From positions 186,001 through 250,000 of the forward strand of contig NZ_NBIM01000002.1 of assembly GCF_002242685.1 (NCBI RefSeq): a stretch of 64,000 nucleotides of DNA, read 5' to 3'. Origin of the DNA: Oceanimonas doudoroffii (GTDB taxonomy: Bacteria; Pseudomonadota; Gammaproteobacteria; Enterobacterales; Aeromonadaceae). Positions 45,316-53,985 of this stretch are shown one piece after another (position 1 is the stretch's first letter; the number at the start of each line of letters is the position of its first letter). The notes under the pieces are model-generated. The model was not told the origin of the DNA. It did no database searches and was given only the letters and a program-made list of their open reading frames with translations. A program made the position numbers and the translations under genes.

Positions 45316-46527
45316 TTAACGGTCGTCGGAGCTGGACTCAATGCGGTGAATGCTCAGATCCGCGCCGTTATATTCCTGCTCGGCATCCAGCCGCAATCCC
45401 ACCAGAACCTTGATCAGGCCGTAGATGACAAGGCCTCCCAGCAGGGCAATGGCGACCCCCAGCAGTGAGCCCAGCAACTGGGACATCAGGCTGACGCCGC
45501 CCAGGCCACCCAGCGCCTCGCTGCCGAAAATGCCCGCGGCAATGCCGCCCCAGAGGCCACACAGCCCATGCAGGGGCCAGACCCCCAGCACGTCGTCGAT
45601 TTTCCAGCGGTTCTGGGCCTGAGTGAAGGCCCAGACAAAGAGTACCCCGGCGACGCCACCCACCAGCAATGAACCAAGGGGATGCATGACATCGGATCCG
45701 GCGCAAACCGCCACCAGCCCGGCCAAGGGGCCGTTATGGATAAATCCGGGGTCGTTGCGGCCGGCGATCAGGGCGCTGATGATGCCACCGACCATGGCCA
45801 TCAGGCTGTTGACCGCCACCAGTCCGGAAATGCCATCCAGCGTTTGGGCCGACATAACATTAAAGCCGAACCAGCCGATGCAAAGAATCCAGGCGCCAAG
45901 GCCGAGAAAGGGAATATTGGAGGGCGGAAAGGCCACCAGCCGCCCGCCCTTGTAGCGCCCGTGGCGAATGCCCAGCAAAAGCACCGCCACCAGCGCCAGC
46001 CAGCCTCCGACGCCATGCACCACAACAGAGCCGGCAAAATCGTGAAAGGGTGCACCAAACCGGTCTTCCAGCCAGTCCTGAATGCCATGGTTACCGTTCC
46101 AGGCAATGCCTTCAAACAGCGGGTAGACCAGTCCCACCACCAGCGCCGAGGCGATCAGGAAGGGCCAGAAACGTCCGCGCTCGGCGATGCCGCCGGAGAT
46201 GATGGCTGGAATGGCGGCGGCAAAGGTCATCAGGAAAAAGAATTTGACCAGCTCATAACCGTGGTTCTGGGACAGCACGGCGGCACTGTCATAAAAGGTG
46301 ACGCCGTAGGCCAGCCAGTAGCCGACGAACAGATAGGCCAGGGCCGAAAAGCCAAAATCGCTCATGATTTTGGCCAGGGCATTGACCTGGTTCTTGCGCC
46401 TGACGGTGCCCACCTCCAGAAAGGCAAACCCGGCATGCATGGCAAACACCAGTATGGCCCCCAGCAGGATGAACATTGTATTGGCACTTTGCGACAGCTC
46501 GCCGATAGCGCTGCTGATTGATTCCAC
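45316..46527 (-). CDS. amt: Ammonium transporter (Amt family)
   Basis: An inner-membrane ammonium channel of 403 residues with about eleven helices. The twin-His pore is visible as H-D-F-A-G-S-V-V-V-H-G-V-G-G (with the conserved Asp) and W-P-L-H-G-L-C-G-L-W-G-G, and A-F-L-E-V-G-T-V-R-R-K-N sits in the first cytoplasmic loop. The start is GTG at 46527, preceded by GGAGGAAA; an upstream in-frame ATG at 46590 has no ribosome site and adds non-homologous residues. No glnK lies beside it. A sigma-54 promoter matches at 46692-46707 upstream, so nitrogen control through NtrC is expected. Its C-terminal tail (about 25 residues) is in the cytoplasm. Confidence 0.92.
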   Translation of the reverse strand: MESISSAIGELSQSANTMFILLGAILVFAMHAGFAFLEVGTVRRKNQVNALAKIMSDFGFSALAYLFVGYWLAYGVTFYDSAAVLSQNHGYELVKFFFLMTFAAAIPAIISGGIAERGRFWPFLIASALVVGLVYPLFEGIAWNGNHGIQDWLEDRFGAPFHDFAGSVVVHGVGGWLALVAVLLLGIRHGRYKGGRLVAFPPSNIPFLGLGAWILCIGWFGFNVMSAQTLDGISGLVAVNSLMAMVGGIISALIAGRNDPGFIHNGPLAGLVAVCAGSDVMHPLGSLLVGGVAGVLFVWAFTQAQNRWKIDDVLGVWPLHGLCGLWGGIAAGIFGSEALGGLGGVSLMSQLLGSLLGVAIALLGGLVIYGLIKVLVGLRLDAEQEYNGADLSIHRIESSSDDR

Positions 46528-46628
46528 GCGATTTCCTCCGTAACGGTGACCGGTGCCCCAGATAGGGTCGCCTGCACCGAAATGCAGCATGATTTACCTT
46601 AGCACCCGCCACCTGATTATGACGTTGC

Positions 46629-46668
46629 CCGCTTTGGTGCGGCGTGAGACGGGGTTGCACCAAAGCGG
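46629..46668 (-). repeat. Perfect 12-base inverted repeat in the amt 5' leader
   Basis: Arms CCGCTTTGGTGC (46629-46640) and GCACCAAAGCGG (46657-46668), 16-base spacer. It begins about 12 bases downstream of the expected sigma-54 transcription start and 100 bases before the amt start codon. It could form an RNA hairpin or be an operator. No T-run follows on the minus strand, so it is not a simple terminator. Confidence 0.7.
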
Positions 46669-46691
46669 ATCCTGTTAGTGCGAGTATCGAG

Positions 46692-46707
46692 GCAAAATTT
46701 GTGCCAA
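46692..46707 (-). promoter_or_regulatory. Sigma-54 promoter for amt
   Basis: On the minus strand the sequence reads TTGGCACAAATTTTGC: the -24 GG and -12 GC are separated by exactly 10 bases and lie inside near-consensus TGGCAC and TTGC boxes. Transcription would start near 46680 and read into the ammonium transporter gene, a classical NtrC/RpoN target. No clear pair of NtrC boxes was found upstream by eye. Confidence 0.75.
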
Positions 46708-46898
46708 TGGGGCTGCCACTGCCGGCTCACCGAAGTCGGCGGCGTGCTGGTAATCGCGGGGTTTCGGCGGCCATGCGCGCGGCCTGTGGCAGCACCGGCG
46801 CCATGGAGAGGGCGCGAAGGAACGCAGTAAGCGACGGAAAATGCTGGTGTTTTGAGGGGTGTCCGGTAGTCTTTAGGCAGAACACAAGGAGCCTGGTT

Positions 46899-47519
46899 AT
46901 GGAAAAACTCTCTGCCCTCGAGCAACGCGTGATTGGCTGCCTGATTGAAAAGCAGGTGTCCACCCCCGATGTCTATCCGCTTACCCTCAATTCACTGGTT
47001 AACGCCTGCAACCAGAAAAGCAACCGGGATCCGGTGATGAGCCTCGCCGAGCGCGACGTGCAGTCGGTGCTCAACACGCTGGGGGCCCGTCGTCTGGTGA
47101 ACAACGTGGCCGGTTTTAACGCCCGTGCCGCCAAGTATCAGCATCGCTTCTGCAACACCGAGTTTGGCGAGCTGCAATTCAGCGCCGGTGAGCTGGCCAT
47201 TGTCTGCGAGCTGCTGCTGCGTGGCCCGCAAACCCCGGGGGAGCTGCGCAGCCGCTGCGCCCGCCTGCATCCGTTTGGCGATGTCAGTGAGGTGGACGAC
47301 TGCCTGCACAGCCTGATGGAAAAGGGCCCCTTTGTGGTCAAGCTGGAGCGACAGCCCGGCAAGCGGGAATCGCGCTATGCCCACCTCTTTGGCGATGCCC
47401 CGGTGACCGAGCCATCGGCCCCGGTGGCGCCGGCAGGGGACGCTCAGGCCCGTATTGCCGAGCTGGAGGCGGAAGTGGCCCGGCTCAAGGCCCGCATTCG
47501 CGAGCTGGAAGGGGAGTGA
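46899..47519 (+). CDS. yceH: YceH family protein (DUF480, winged-helix)
   Basis: A 206-residue protein of the UPF0502/YceH family, which folds as two winged-helix domains. Typical stretches are E-Q-R-V-I-G-C-L-I-E-K-Q-V-S-T-P-D-V-Y-P-L-T near the N-terminus, C-N-Q-K-S-N-R-D-P-V-M and L-L-R-G-P-Q-T-P-G-E-L-R-S-R, and a C-terminal coiled coil (A-R-I-A-E-L-E-A-E-V-A-R-L-K-A-R). ATG 46899 has AAGGAG 8 bases upstream and matches the family start; the frame extends further back without homology. The role is unknown; DNA binding is suggested by the fold. Divergent from amt. Confidence 0.9.
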   Translation: MEKLSALEQRVIGCLIEKQVSTPDVYPLTLNSLVNACNQKSNRDPVMSLAERDVQSVLNTLGARRLVNNVAGFNARAAKYQHRFCNTEFGELQFSAGELAIVCELLLRGPQTPGELRSRCARLHPFGDVSEVDDCLHSLMEKGPFVVKLERQPGKRESRYAHLFGDAPVTEPSAPVAPAGDAQARIAELEAEVARLKARIRELEGE

Positions 47520-47521
47520 TG

Positions 47522-47583
47522 CCGTTCGCCACTTTCAGCCGGTGCCATCGAAAGCACGGCACGGGCGCAGTGGCAGCGAACGG
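47522..47583 (+). repeat. Long imperfect hairpin between yceH and the aminotransferase gene
   Basis: Outer arms CCGTTCGCCACT (from 47522) and AGTGGCAGCGAACGG (to 47583) pair with a 2-base bulge and enclose an inner imperfect hairpin (GCCGGTGC with GCACGGC). It has no T-tract, so it may be a palindromic repeat element or a structured transcript end. Confidence 0.45.
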
Positions 47584-47670
47584 AACTCGCATTTAACGTC
47601 GGCACTGGGTGCTCATCCTGGCATTTATCGGCCATAGTGGTAGGAGCGATAATGGCGGTGGGAGCCAGTG

Positions 47671-49017
47671 ATGAATTCCCTGACAGATGCAGACGACAAG
47701 CAGGAAGTGGCGCGCCGGCTCAGCCTGGACGCCTTCTGGATGCCCTTTACCGGCAACCGGGCCTTCAAGGCCGCGCCCCGGCTGCTGGCCGGGGCGGACG
47801 GTGCCTATTTTACCGATGTGGACGGCCGCCGGCTGTTCGACAGCCTCTCCGGGCTGTGGTGCACCGGCCTGGGGCACAAACACCCGAAAATCATTGAAGC
47901 CATTCATCGTCAGCTGCATACCCTGGATTATGCCCCCGGGTTTCAGACCGGCCATCCCCTGGCCTTTGCGCTGGCCGAACGATTGGCGGCGCTGGCGCCC
48001 GCCGACCTTAACCGCGTGTTTTTTACCAACTCCGGCTCCGAGTGTGCCGACACCGCCCTGAAAATGGCCCGGGCCTACTGGCGTGCCCGCGGCAAGCCGG
48101 AAAAGACCCGGCTCATTGGTCGGGCCAGGGGGTATCACGGGGTGAACATGGGCGGCACCAGCCTGGGGGGAATCGGCGCCAATCGCAAGCACTACGGTCA
48201 GCTGGTGGACGCGGATCACCTGCCTCACACCTTGCTGGCGGAAAACGCCTTCAGCCGGGGCCAGCCCGAACAGGGCGCGGAGCTGGCCGAACATTTGCTA
48301 CGGCTGATTGAGCTGCACGACGCCTCCAATATCGCGGCGGTGATCGTGGAGCCCATGTCCGGCTCGGCCGGTGTCATCGTGCCGCCGGTGGGCTATTTGC
48401 AGCGGTTGCGGGATATTTGCCATCGACACGATATTCTGCTGATTTTCGACGAGGTGATCACCGGCCTGGGCCGCATGGGCGAACTGTTCGGCGCCGATTT
48501 TTTCGGTGTGGTACCCGACATCATGAATCTGGCCAAGCAGCTCACCAACGGGGTGGTGCCCATGGGGGCGGTCATCGCCAGGGAGCATATTTATCAGGCC
48601 TTTATGGCGCAGCCGGGGCCGGACTACATGGTGGAGTTCCCCCATGGCTATACCTATTCCGGCCATCCCCTGGCCTGCGCCGCCGCCATGGCGTCGCTTG
48701 ATATTCTCGTTGAAGAGGAAATGCCGGGCAGGGTGCGGGCGCTGATGCCGGTGTTCGCGGAGCAGATCCATCGGCTCAGAGGACTGCCCCATGTAGTGGA
48801 CATTCGCAACTGCGGCCTGGCCGGAGCGGTGCAGCTGGCGTCATACCCGGGCGAGCCGGCGCGCCGGCCCATGGAGCTGGCCATTGCACTGTGGCAGGCG
48901 GGCTATTACGTGCGCTTTGGCGGAGACACCCTGCAGTTTGGCCCGCCCTTTATCTCCACTCCAAGCGAGGTTGAGCAGTTGTTTGGCGGCGTGGCGCGTG
49001 TGCTCGCCAACGCTTGA
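47671..49017 (+). CDS. Class III omega-aminotransferase (beta-alanine:pyruvate type)
   Basis: A 448-residue fold-type I PLP enzyme. The phosphate-binding segment T-N-S-G-S-E-C-A-D-T-A-L-K-M-A-R, the Asp of L-L-I-F-D-E-V-I-T-G-L-G-R that holds the pyridine nitrogen, and the Schiff-base Lys289 in N-L-A-K-Q-L-T-N-G are all present. The N-terminal F-W-M-P-F-T-G-N-R is characteristic of beta-alanine/omega-amino acid:pyruvate transaminases such as BauA. The exact donor cannot be fixed from sequence. ATG 47671 follows a GGGAG ribosome site; a GTG one codon earlier is an alternative. It stands alone, with no metabolic partner next to it. Confidence 0.87.
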   Translation: MNSLTDADDKQEVARRLSLDAFWMPFTGNRAFKAAPRLLAGADGAYFTDVDGRRLFDSLSGLWCTGLGHKHPKIIEAIHRQLHTLDYAPGFQTGHPLAFALAERLAALAPADLNRVFFTNSGSECADTALKMARAYWRARGKPEKTRLIGRARGYHGVNMGGTSLGGIGANRKHYGQLVDADHLPHTLLAENAFSRGQPEQGAELAEHLLRLIELHDASNIAAVIVEPMSGSAGVIVPPVGYLQRLRDICHRHDILLIFDEVITGLGRMGELFGADFFGVVPDIMNLAKQLTNGVVPMGAVIAREHIYQAFMAQPGPDYMVEFPHGYTYSGHPLACAAAMASLDILVEEEMPGRVRALMPVFAEQIHRLRGLPHVVDIRNCGLAGAVQLASYPGEPARRPMELAIALWQAGYYVRFGGDTLQFGPPFISTPSEVEQLFGGVARVLANA

Positions 49018-49092
49018 GCCTAGTGCCGTTCATGGATGTGAACGAGTGTGGTCGGTGCCCCTTTTATTGCCGGGCGCAAGCTGTCACAATAT

Positions 49093-49262
49093 GCGCCTCT
49101 TGAGGGAGTAATCGTTCGGCAACCGCCGAAACGGCTGTCAACAATCTCTGAGCCAAAGGCTTATGGCAGTCGTGTCCTGACGGATTGATGAGACTCGAGA
49201 CGCAACCATCCACCGGGCGGGAGATGGTGCGTCTTGGTTGTCGTGTCCCGCCCCAAGAGCGC
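49093..49262 (+). ncRNA. Probable yybP-ykoY (Mn2+) riboswitch
   Basis: The leader of the downstream antiporter gene has the layout of the yybP-ykoY class. A closing stem pairs CTCTTG (49097-49102) with CAAGAG (49254-49259), extended by GCG/CGC. Directly inside is AGGGAGTAATC, resembling the conserved GGGGAGUAGC loop, and then GTCAACAATCT, resembling the second conserved metal-binding segment. A stable hairpin (49198-49233, GACGCA-ACCATC with GATGGT-GCGTC) fills the variable part. Riboswitches of this class respond to Mn2+ and precede metal-ion transporters, including CaCA-type antiporters. The 305-base gap (49018-49323) has no coding sequence. Confidence 0.7.
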
Positions 49263-49323
49263 TTATGAACATGTCTTGCCTGTCATTTCTTCTGTCTGCC
49301 CCTGTTCATGGGGGTAAATCACC

Positions 49324-50301
49324 ATGCTGATGTCTGTTGCTGCCATTTTGCTGGGCCTTGCGGTGCTGGTGTGGAGTGCCGATCGTTTCGTGGATGGCGC
49401 CTCTGCCACCGCCCGTCATGCGGGCATGCCCCCCTTGCTGATCGGCATGGTGATCGTGGGCTTTGGAACCTCGGCGCCGGAAATTGTGGTGTCTATTATC
49501 TCGGCGCTGGAAGGCAACCCCGGCCTGGCGCTGGGTAATGCCTATGGCTCCAACATCGCCAATATCGGGTTGATCCTGGGGATAACGGCGCTGATAAGCC
49601 CCATTGCCGTGCATTCCCAGGTGCTGCGCAAGGAACTGCCCATACTGCTGCTGATCACCCTGCTGTCCCTCAGCCTGTTGTGGAACGGCTGGCTGGCGCG
49701 GACCGATGCCATCATGCTGCTGGTGGTGTTTGTGCTGCTGATGGCCTGGAGCATTCGTCAGGGCCTGCGGGACGGTAATGACAGCATGGCCGCCGAGCAG
49801 GAAAGGGAGCTGGACGACAACCTGATGAGCCTGAAAAAGGCGCTGTTCTGGCTGCTGGCCGGCCTGGTGCTGCTGATCATCAGCTCGCGCATTCTGGTGT
49901 GGGGCGCAGTGAACGTGGCCCAGGCCTTTGGCGTGAGTGACTTGATTATTGGCCTGACCATTGTGGCCATCGGCACCTCGCTGCCGGAGCTGGCATCGTC
50001 CATTGCCGCCATTCGCAAAAACGAGCATGACCTGGCCCTGGGCAACGTGATTGGCTCCAACCTTTTCAACACCCTGGCGGTGGTGGGTCTGGCCGGCATT
50101 ATTCACCCGCTGGAGGTGATGCCGGAGGTGCTCAGTCGCGACTTTATGGTGATGATAGTGCTGACCCTGTCGCTGTTTGTGCTGGGCTTTGGCTTCAAGG
50201 GTCGGCAGGGGCGTATCAACCGTTTTGAAGGCGCCTTTTTGCTGACGGTGTATGTGGCTTACACCGGCTGGCTGGCCGGCAATGTGATTGCCGCCGCTTA
50301 G
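49324..50301 (+). CDS. CaCA-family calcium/sodium-type antiporter (YrbG-like)
   Basis: A 325-residue inner-membrane cation antiporter with ten helices in two inverted halves. Each half carries an alpha-repeat: G-F-G-T-S-A-P-E-I-V-V-S-I with N-A-Y-G-S-N-I-A-N-I-G-L-I-L-G, and A-I-G-T-S-L-P-E-L-A-S-S-I with N-V-I-G-S-N-L-F-N-T. A charged cytoplasmic loop (about 150-170) links them. By family it exchanges Ca2+ for Na+ or H+; because a manganese-type riboswitch precedes it, Mn2+ export is a sensible alternative substrate. A terminator follows at 50358. Confidence 0.9.
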   Translation: MLMSVAAILLGLAVLVWSADRFVDGASATARHAGMPPLLIGMVIVGFGTSAPEIVVSIISALEGNPGLALGNAYGSNIANIGLILGITALISPIAVHSQVLRKELPILLLITLLSLSLLWNGWLARTDAIMLLVVFVLLMAWSIRQGLRDGNDSMAAEQERELDDNLMSLKKALFWLLAGLVLLIISSRILVWGAVNVAQAFGVSDLIIGLTIVAIGTSLPELASSIAAIRKNEHDLALGNVIGSNLFNTLAVVGLAGIIHPLEVMPEVLSRDFMVMIVLTLSLFVLGFGFKGRQGRINRFEGAFLLTVYVAYTGWLAGNVIAAA

Positions 50302-50357
50302 ATTACTCCAGGCGATGGAAAGGCAGGCGGGGTGAGGCACGCGACTCGCCTGCATTG

Positions 50358-50383
50358 GCGCCCGTAAGGGCGCTTTCTTCTTT
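50358..50383 (+). terminator. Rho-independent terminator after the antiporter gene
   Basis: Stem GCGCCC (50358-50363) and GGGCGC (50368-50373) with a GTAA loop and a T-rich tail (TTTCTTCTTT). Confidence 0.85.
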
Positions 50384-50486
50384 GTGGGCCTTACACGAGG
50401 CTGCTTCGCCCCTCTACCTCATTCGCTTCAAACGCGACCGAGTCTATACTCACCCGCATAACCCCAATCTGGCGCGGGAGAACATC

Positions 50487-51803
50487 ATGACCGGGCTTAA
50501 GACGCCGTGGGCCACCGCCGGCCTGCTTTTCATTCTGCTGGCACAGCCGGCGTCGGCAACACGGCTTTCCGTTGACGACAGCAATCCCAACACTCGGGGC
50601 TGGATGCAGGGCTTTCCACCGCCACCGGAAAAACGCCTGCGTGCCGCCGATGGTTCCTTTTTTGAATTTCCCGCCCTGCGTTACAGCGTGGCGCACATGC
50701 GTGAATTTATGCCCACGGTGGAAGTGTCTCGCGGCCTGGGAGCGCCCGTGCCGCTGAACTATCGCCTGGATCCGCTTATCGACAAGCTGCGCTTTCTGCC
50801 CTGGGGAAGCGAGCAGCCCATCACCTTTGCCGACGCCCTGACGCGCAATTACACCGATGGCCTGATCATTCTGCACCGGGGGGACGTGGTGTATGAACGC
50901 TATTTCGGGGCGTTGAAGGAAGACGGTCAGCACGCCGTGATGTCGGTGACCAAGTCGGTGACCGGCCTGCTGGCCGCGGTGCTGGTGGCCGAAGGCAGGC
51001 TGGATGCAACCAGAAAGGTAGCCGACTATGTGCCGGAGCTGGCGAGCTCTGCCTTTGGCGACGCCAGCGTGCGCCAGCTGATGGACATGACCACGGGACT
51101 GCAATACAGCGAAAACTATGCCGATCCGAATGCCGAGGTGTGGCAATTCTCCACCGCCGGCAGCCCCTGGCCCAAGCCACAGGGTTACTCCGGGCCGGTG
51201 GGCTACCTTGACTACCTGGCCGGGGTGCAGAAGCTGGGGGAGCACGGCCAGGCCTTTGGCTACAAGACCGTAAACAGCGATGCCCTGGGCTGGGTGATTT
51301 CCCGCGTGACCGACACCTCGGTGGCCGAGTTGCTGTCGGAAAAAATCTGGCGGCGCATCGGCATGGAGCAGAGCGCCTATTACCAGGTGGACGAGCTGGG
51401 CATTCCCTTTGCCGGCGGCGGGCTGAATACCGGCCTGCGTGACATGGCCCGTCTGGGCGAGCTGGTGCGAAACCAGGGCCGCTGGCAGGGCGAGCCGTTG
51501 CTGCCGGCGGCGGCCATCGACGACATTCTGCGTGGCGGCAGCCAGGAGGCCTTTGCCCGGGCGGGTTTTGACAAGCTAAGAGGCTGGTCTTATCGCAATA
51601 TGTGGTGGGTAACCCACAACCCCAACGGCGCCTTTGCCGCCCGTGGCGTGCATGGCCAGACCATCTACATTGACCCGGCCGCCGAGATGGTGCTGGTGCG
51701 CTTTGCTTCCCACCCGGTGGCGGCCAACGGCGCCAATGATCCGCTTTCGCTGCCGGCCTGGCAGGCGGTGGCCGATCACCTGATTTCGCTTGAGAAACCC
51801 TGA
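50487..51803 (+). CDS. Secreted serine hydrolase, class C beta-lactamase fold (EstB/NylB-like)
   Basis: A 438-residue protein with a Sec signal peptide (about 1-24, ending P-A-S-A). The nucleophile motif S-x-x-K is S-V-T-K, followed by S-V-T-G-L-L-A-A-V-L-V-A-E-G-R-L-D, the usual start of the beta-lactamase/DD-peptidase-like serine hydrolase domain. A Y-K-T-V-N segment is the candidate second motif and H-G-Q near the C-terminus replaces the K-T-G triad. Such proteins range from esterases to 6-aminohexanoate-dimer hydrolases; the substrate is unknown. ATG 50487 is used because it gives the signal peptide. The hdhA-like gene begins 12 bases after its stop. Confidence 0.85.
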   Translation: MTGLKTPWATAGLLFILLAQPASATRLSVDDSNPNTRGWMQGFPPPPEKRLRAADGSFFEFPALRYSVAHMREFMPTVEVSRGLGAPVPLNYRLDPLIDKLRFLPWGSEQPITFADALTRNYTDGLIILHRGDVVYERYFGALKEDGQHAVMSVTKSVTGLLAAVLVAEGRLDATRKVADYVPELASSAFGDASVRQLMDMTTGLQYSENYADPNAEVWQFSTAGSPWPKPQGYSGPVGYLDYLAGVQKLGEHGQAFGYKTVNSDALGWVISRVTDTSVAELLSEKIWRRIGMEQSAYYQVDELGIPFAGGGLNTGLRDMARLGELVRNQGRWQGEPLLPAAAIDDILRGGSQEAFARAGFDKLRGWSYRNMWWVTHNPNGAFAARGVHGQTIYIDPAAEMVLVRFASHPVAANGANDPLSLPAWQAVADHLISLEKP

Positions 51804-51815
51804 CAGGAGCTCGCG

Positions 51816-52592
51816 ATGAAACCCGCTGAACTTTTCGATCTTTCCGGCAAGGTGGCCATTATCACCGGCGGCGCCAACGGCATCGGCAGGGGGTGCTGCA
51901 CCATGCTGGCGGCCCATGGCGCCAGTGTGGTGGTGGCGGATCTGAAACTGGATGATGCCGAGGCCACCGCCGAGGAAATTCGCCATGACGGCGGCAAGGC
52001 CGTGGCCATGGCCTGCAACGTTACCCAGGACGACGATCTGACCGGGCTGGTTAACCAGACCCTGGCGGAATTTGGCCAAATCAACATTCTGGTGAACAAC
52101 GTAGGCGGAGGCGGTGCCGGCCGCGAAAGCCCGGCCACGCTGACCGTTGAAGCGTTTGCCCGCACCTTTGATCTGAACGTGTTCAGCACCTGGCGACTGG
52201 CCCAGTTGTGCGCCCCGCACATGGCCAAGGCCGGCTACGGCTCCATCATCAATATGTCGTCGATGAGCTCCATCAACAGAAGCCCGGCCATCAGTGCCTA
52301 TGCGTCATCCAAGGCCGCCATCAATCACATGACCGCCAACCTGGCGTTCGACTACGGCCCCGCCGGTATACGTGTGAACGCCGTGGCCCCGGGGGCCATT
52401 CGCACCGACGCCCTGGCCTCGGTGCTCACTCCTGAAATCGAGGCCGGCATGCTGGCCCACACTCCGCTCAAGCGCCTGGGCGAGGCGGATGACATTGCCG
52501 GCGCCGTGCTCTATTTCGCCGCTCCCGTGTCTTGCTGGGTGAGCGGCCAGACCCTGTTCGTCAACGGCGGGGGTGTGCAAACGTTGGACTGA
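51816..52592 (+). CDS. Short-chain dehydrogenase, HdhA-like (7-alpha-hydroxysteroid dehydrogenase type)
   Basis: A 258-residue classical SDR. The cofactor motif I-I-T-G-G-A-N-G-I-G-R-G, the N-N-V-G-G-G-G segment and the catalytic S...Y-A-S-S-K-A-A are present. Overall it resembles E. coli HdhA closely, including F-D-L-N-V-F-S near the middle, A-P-G-A-I-R-T-D-A-L and the C-terminal W-V-S-G-Q-T-L-F-V-N-G-G-G-V-Q. HdhA oxidises the 7-alpha-hydroxyl of bile acids; in a marine bacterium the true substrate may be another secondary alcohol. AGGAG ribosome site before ATG. It is probably co-transcribed with the serine hydrolase just upstream. Confidence 0.85.
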   Translation: MKPAELFDLSGKVAIITGGANGIGRGCCTMLAAHGASVVVADLKLDDAEATAEEIRHDGGKAVAMACNVTQDDDLTGLVNQTLAEFGQINILVNNVGGGGAGRESPATLTVEAFARTFDLNVFSTWRLAQLCAPHMAKAGYGSIINMSSMSSINRSPAISAYASSKAAINHMTANLAFDYGPAGIRVNAVAPGAIRTDALASVLTPEIEAGMLAHTPLKRLGEADDIAGAVLYFAAPVSCWVSGQTLFVNGGGVQTLD

Positions 52593-52745
52593 GTCTCATT
52601 GTTGATCCTTGCTACCAAGGTGTAATGGCACTGGCCGGTCGCCTCTGATATGGTCGCCGGCCTTATATTGTGACAAACACATATATTGCCCATTTAACCA
52701 TCAGTGTTGTTATTTTTTGGCTTTTAAAGGGATTAACCGACGATC

Positions 52746-53831
52746 ATGTGGAACATCATCAAAATCGCCAGTGCATTTATTGGCATTATCGTGGGGGCGG
52801 GGTTTGCCTCTGGTCAGGAAGTGCTGCAGTACTTCACCAGCTTTGGTTATTTGGGCACGGCGGCGGCAGTGGTGGCTACGGCGCTGTTTGCCTATCTGGG
52901 CATGATGCTCACCTGGCTGGGCAGCCGCACGCAAACCCGCTCCCATAAAACCGTGGTGTATCAGATAAGCGGCCGCTACCTGGGCGTGATCGTGGATGGC
53001 GTGATCATCTTTACCCTGTTTGGCGTGGGTGTGGTGATGATCGCCGGCGCCGGCTCCACCCTGCACCAGCAGTTTGGCCTGCCTTCCATGGTGGGCAGCG
53101 TGCTGATGACCTTGATGATGGGCGCAACCCTGATGCTGAACGTGCGTCGGGTGGTGGCACTGATTGGCAGCATTACCCCATTTCTGGTGCTGGCGCTGAT
53201 CCTTATCTGTATTTTCAGCCTGCTGACCATGGATCGCAGTTTTGCCGAGCTGGCGCCCATTGCCGAGAGCGTGGAGTCCACCCTGCCGCACTGGCTGGTG
53301 TCGGCGGTGAACTATGTGTCGTTCAATATTGCCGTGGGCGCGGCCATGTCGCTGGTGATGGGTGGGGCCGAGCCCAATGCCCGCATTGCCCGCTGGGGTG
53401 GCCTGCTGGGCGGCCTTGGGGTGGGGGTAATGATCATGATCAGCCACCTGGCCATGTTCTCGCAAATCGATCAGGTGGCCGGCTATGCCCTGCCGTTGCT
53501 CAAGATCATTGACGGCATTTCCCCCTGGCTGGCCAAGGCCATGGCCTTTGTGCTGTTTGGCATGATCTTCAGCACCGGTGCCAGCATGTTCTATGCCTTT
53601 GTTGCCCGCTTTGTGGAAATGCGCACCCCGGCAGCCAACCGCTTCAGCATCATCACCCTGGTAGTGGGCTTTGTGGCCAGCTTCGCCGGCTTTACCCAGC
53701 TGGTGGCCTTTTTCTATCCGCTGATCGGTTATCTGGGCCTGTTCCTGGTGGGAGCGCTGATCTATGCCCCCCTGCGACTGAAGCGCGCCCGTGTGGCGAG
53801 CAACCTGCAGCCTTTGACCGGCAACGAGTAA
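52746..53831 (+). CDS. YkvI-family membrane protein, putative transporter
   Basis: A 361-residue integral membrane protein with about ten helices. The N-terminal G-A-G-F-A-S-G-Q-E in the first helix is the hallmark of the YkvI family (COG3949), which has a LeuT-type fold by prediction; the unwound helix with small residues would form the substrate site. Function is not established for the family. The gap before it (52593-52745) has an imperfect GC-rich hairpin near 52633-52664 that could end the preceding transcript, followed by an AT-rich stretch that may be its promoter. Confidence 0.82.
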   Translation: MWNIIKIASAFIGIIVGAGFASGQEVLQYFTSFGYLGTAAAVVATALFAYLGMMLTWLGSRTQTRSHKTVVYQISGRYLGVIVDGVIIFTLFGVGVVMIAGAGSTLHQQFGLPSMVGSVLMTLMMGATLMLNVRRVVALIGSITPFLVLALILICIFSLLTMDRSFAELAPIAESVESTLPHWLVSAVNYVSFNIAVGAAMSLVMGGAEPNARIARWGGLLGGLGVGVMIMISHLAMFSQIDQVAGYALPLLKIIDGISPWLAKAMAFVLFGMIFSTGASMFYAFVARFVEMRTPAANRFSIITLVVGFVASFAGFTQLVAFFYPLIGYLGLFLVGALIYAPLRLKRARVASNLQPLTGNE

Positions 53832-53985
53832 CCTAAACCTGGCCGCCTGCCAAATGGAGCGCAGGCGGCTTGTGCCCACCCGTTTTACGTTTCCTCCCGT
53901 ATGCTCCCGCTTTTAAACCTTTTCTTTCTTCAGTACCTTATGGCCAACAGTATGGAAAATCGGTTAACGCCATAAGGAGAAAAGC

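Noticed and set aside
46790..46815. GCAC...-type sequence as a possible NtrC enhancer for amt
   Set aside because: Only one half-site is recognisable and the dyad is poor.
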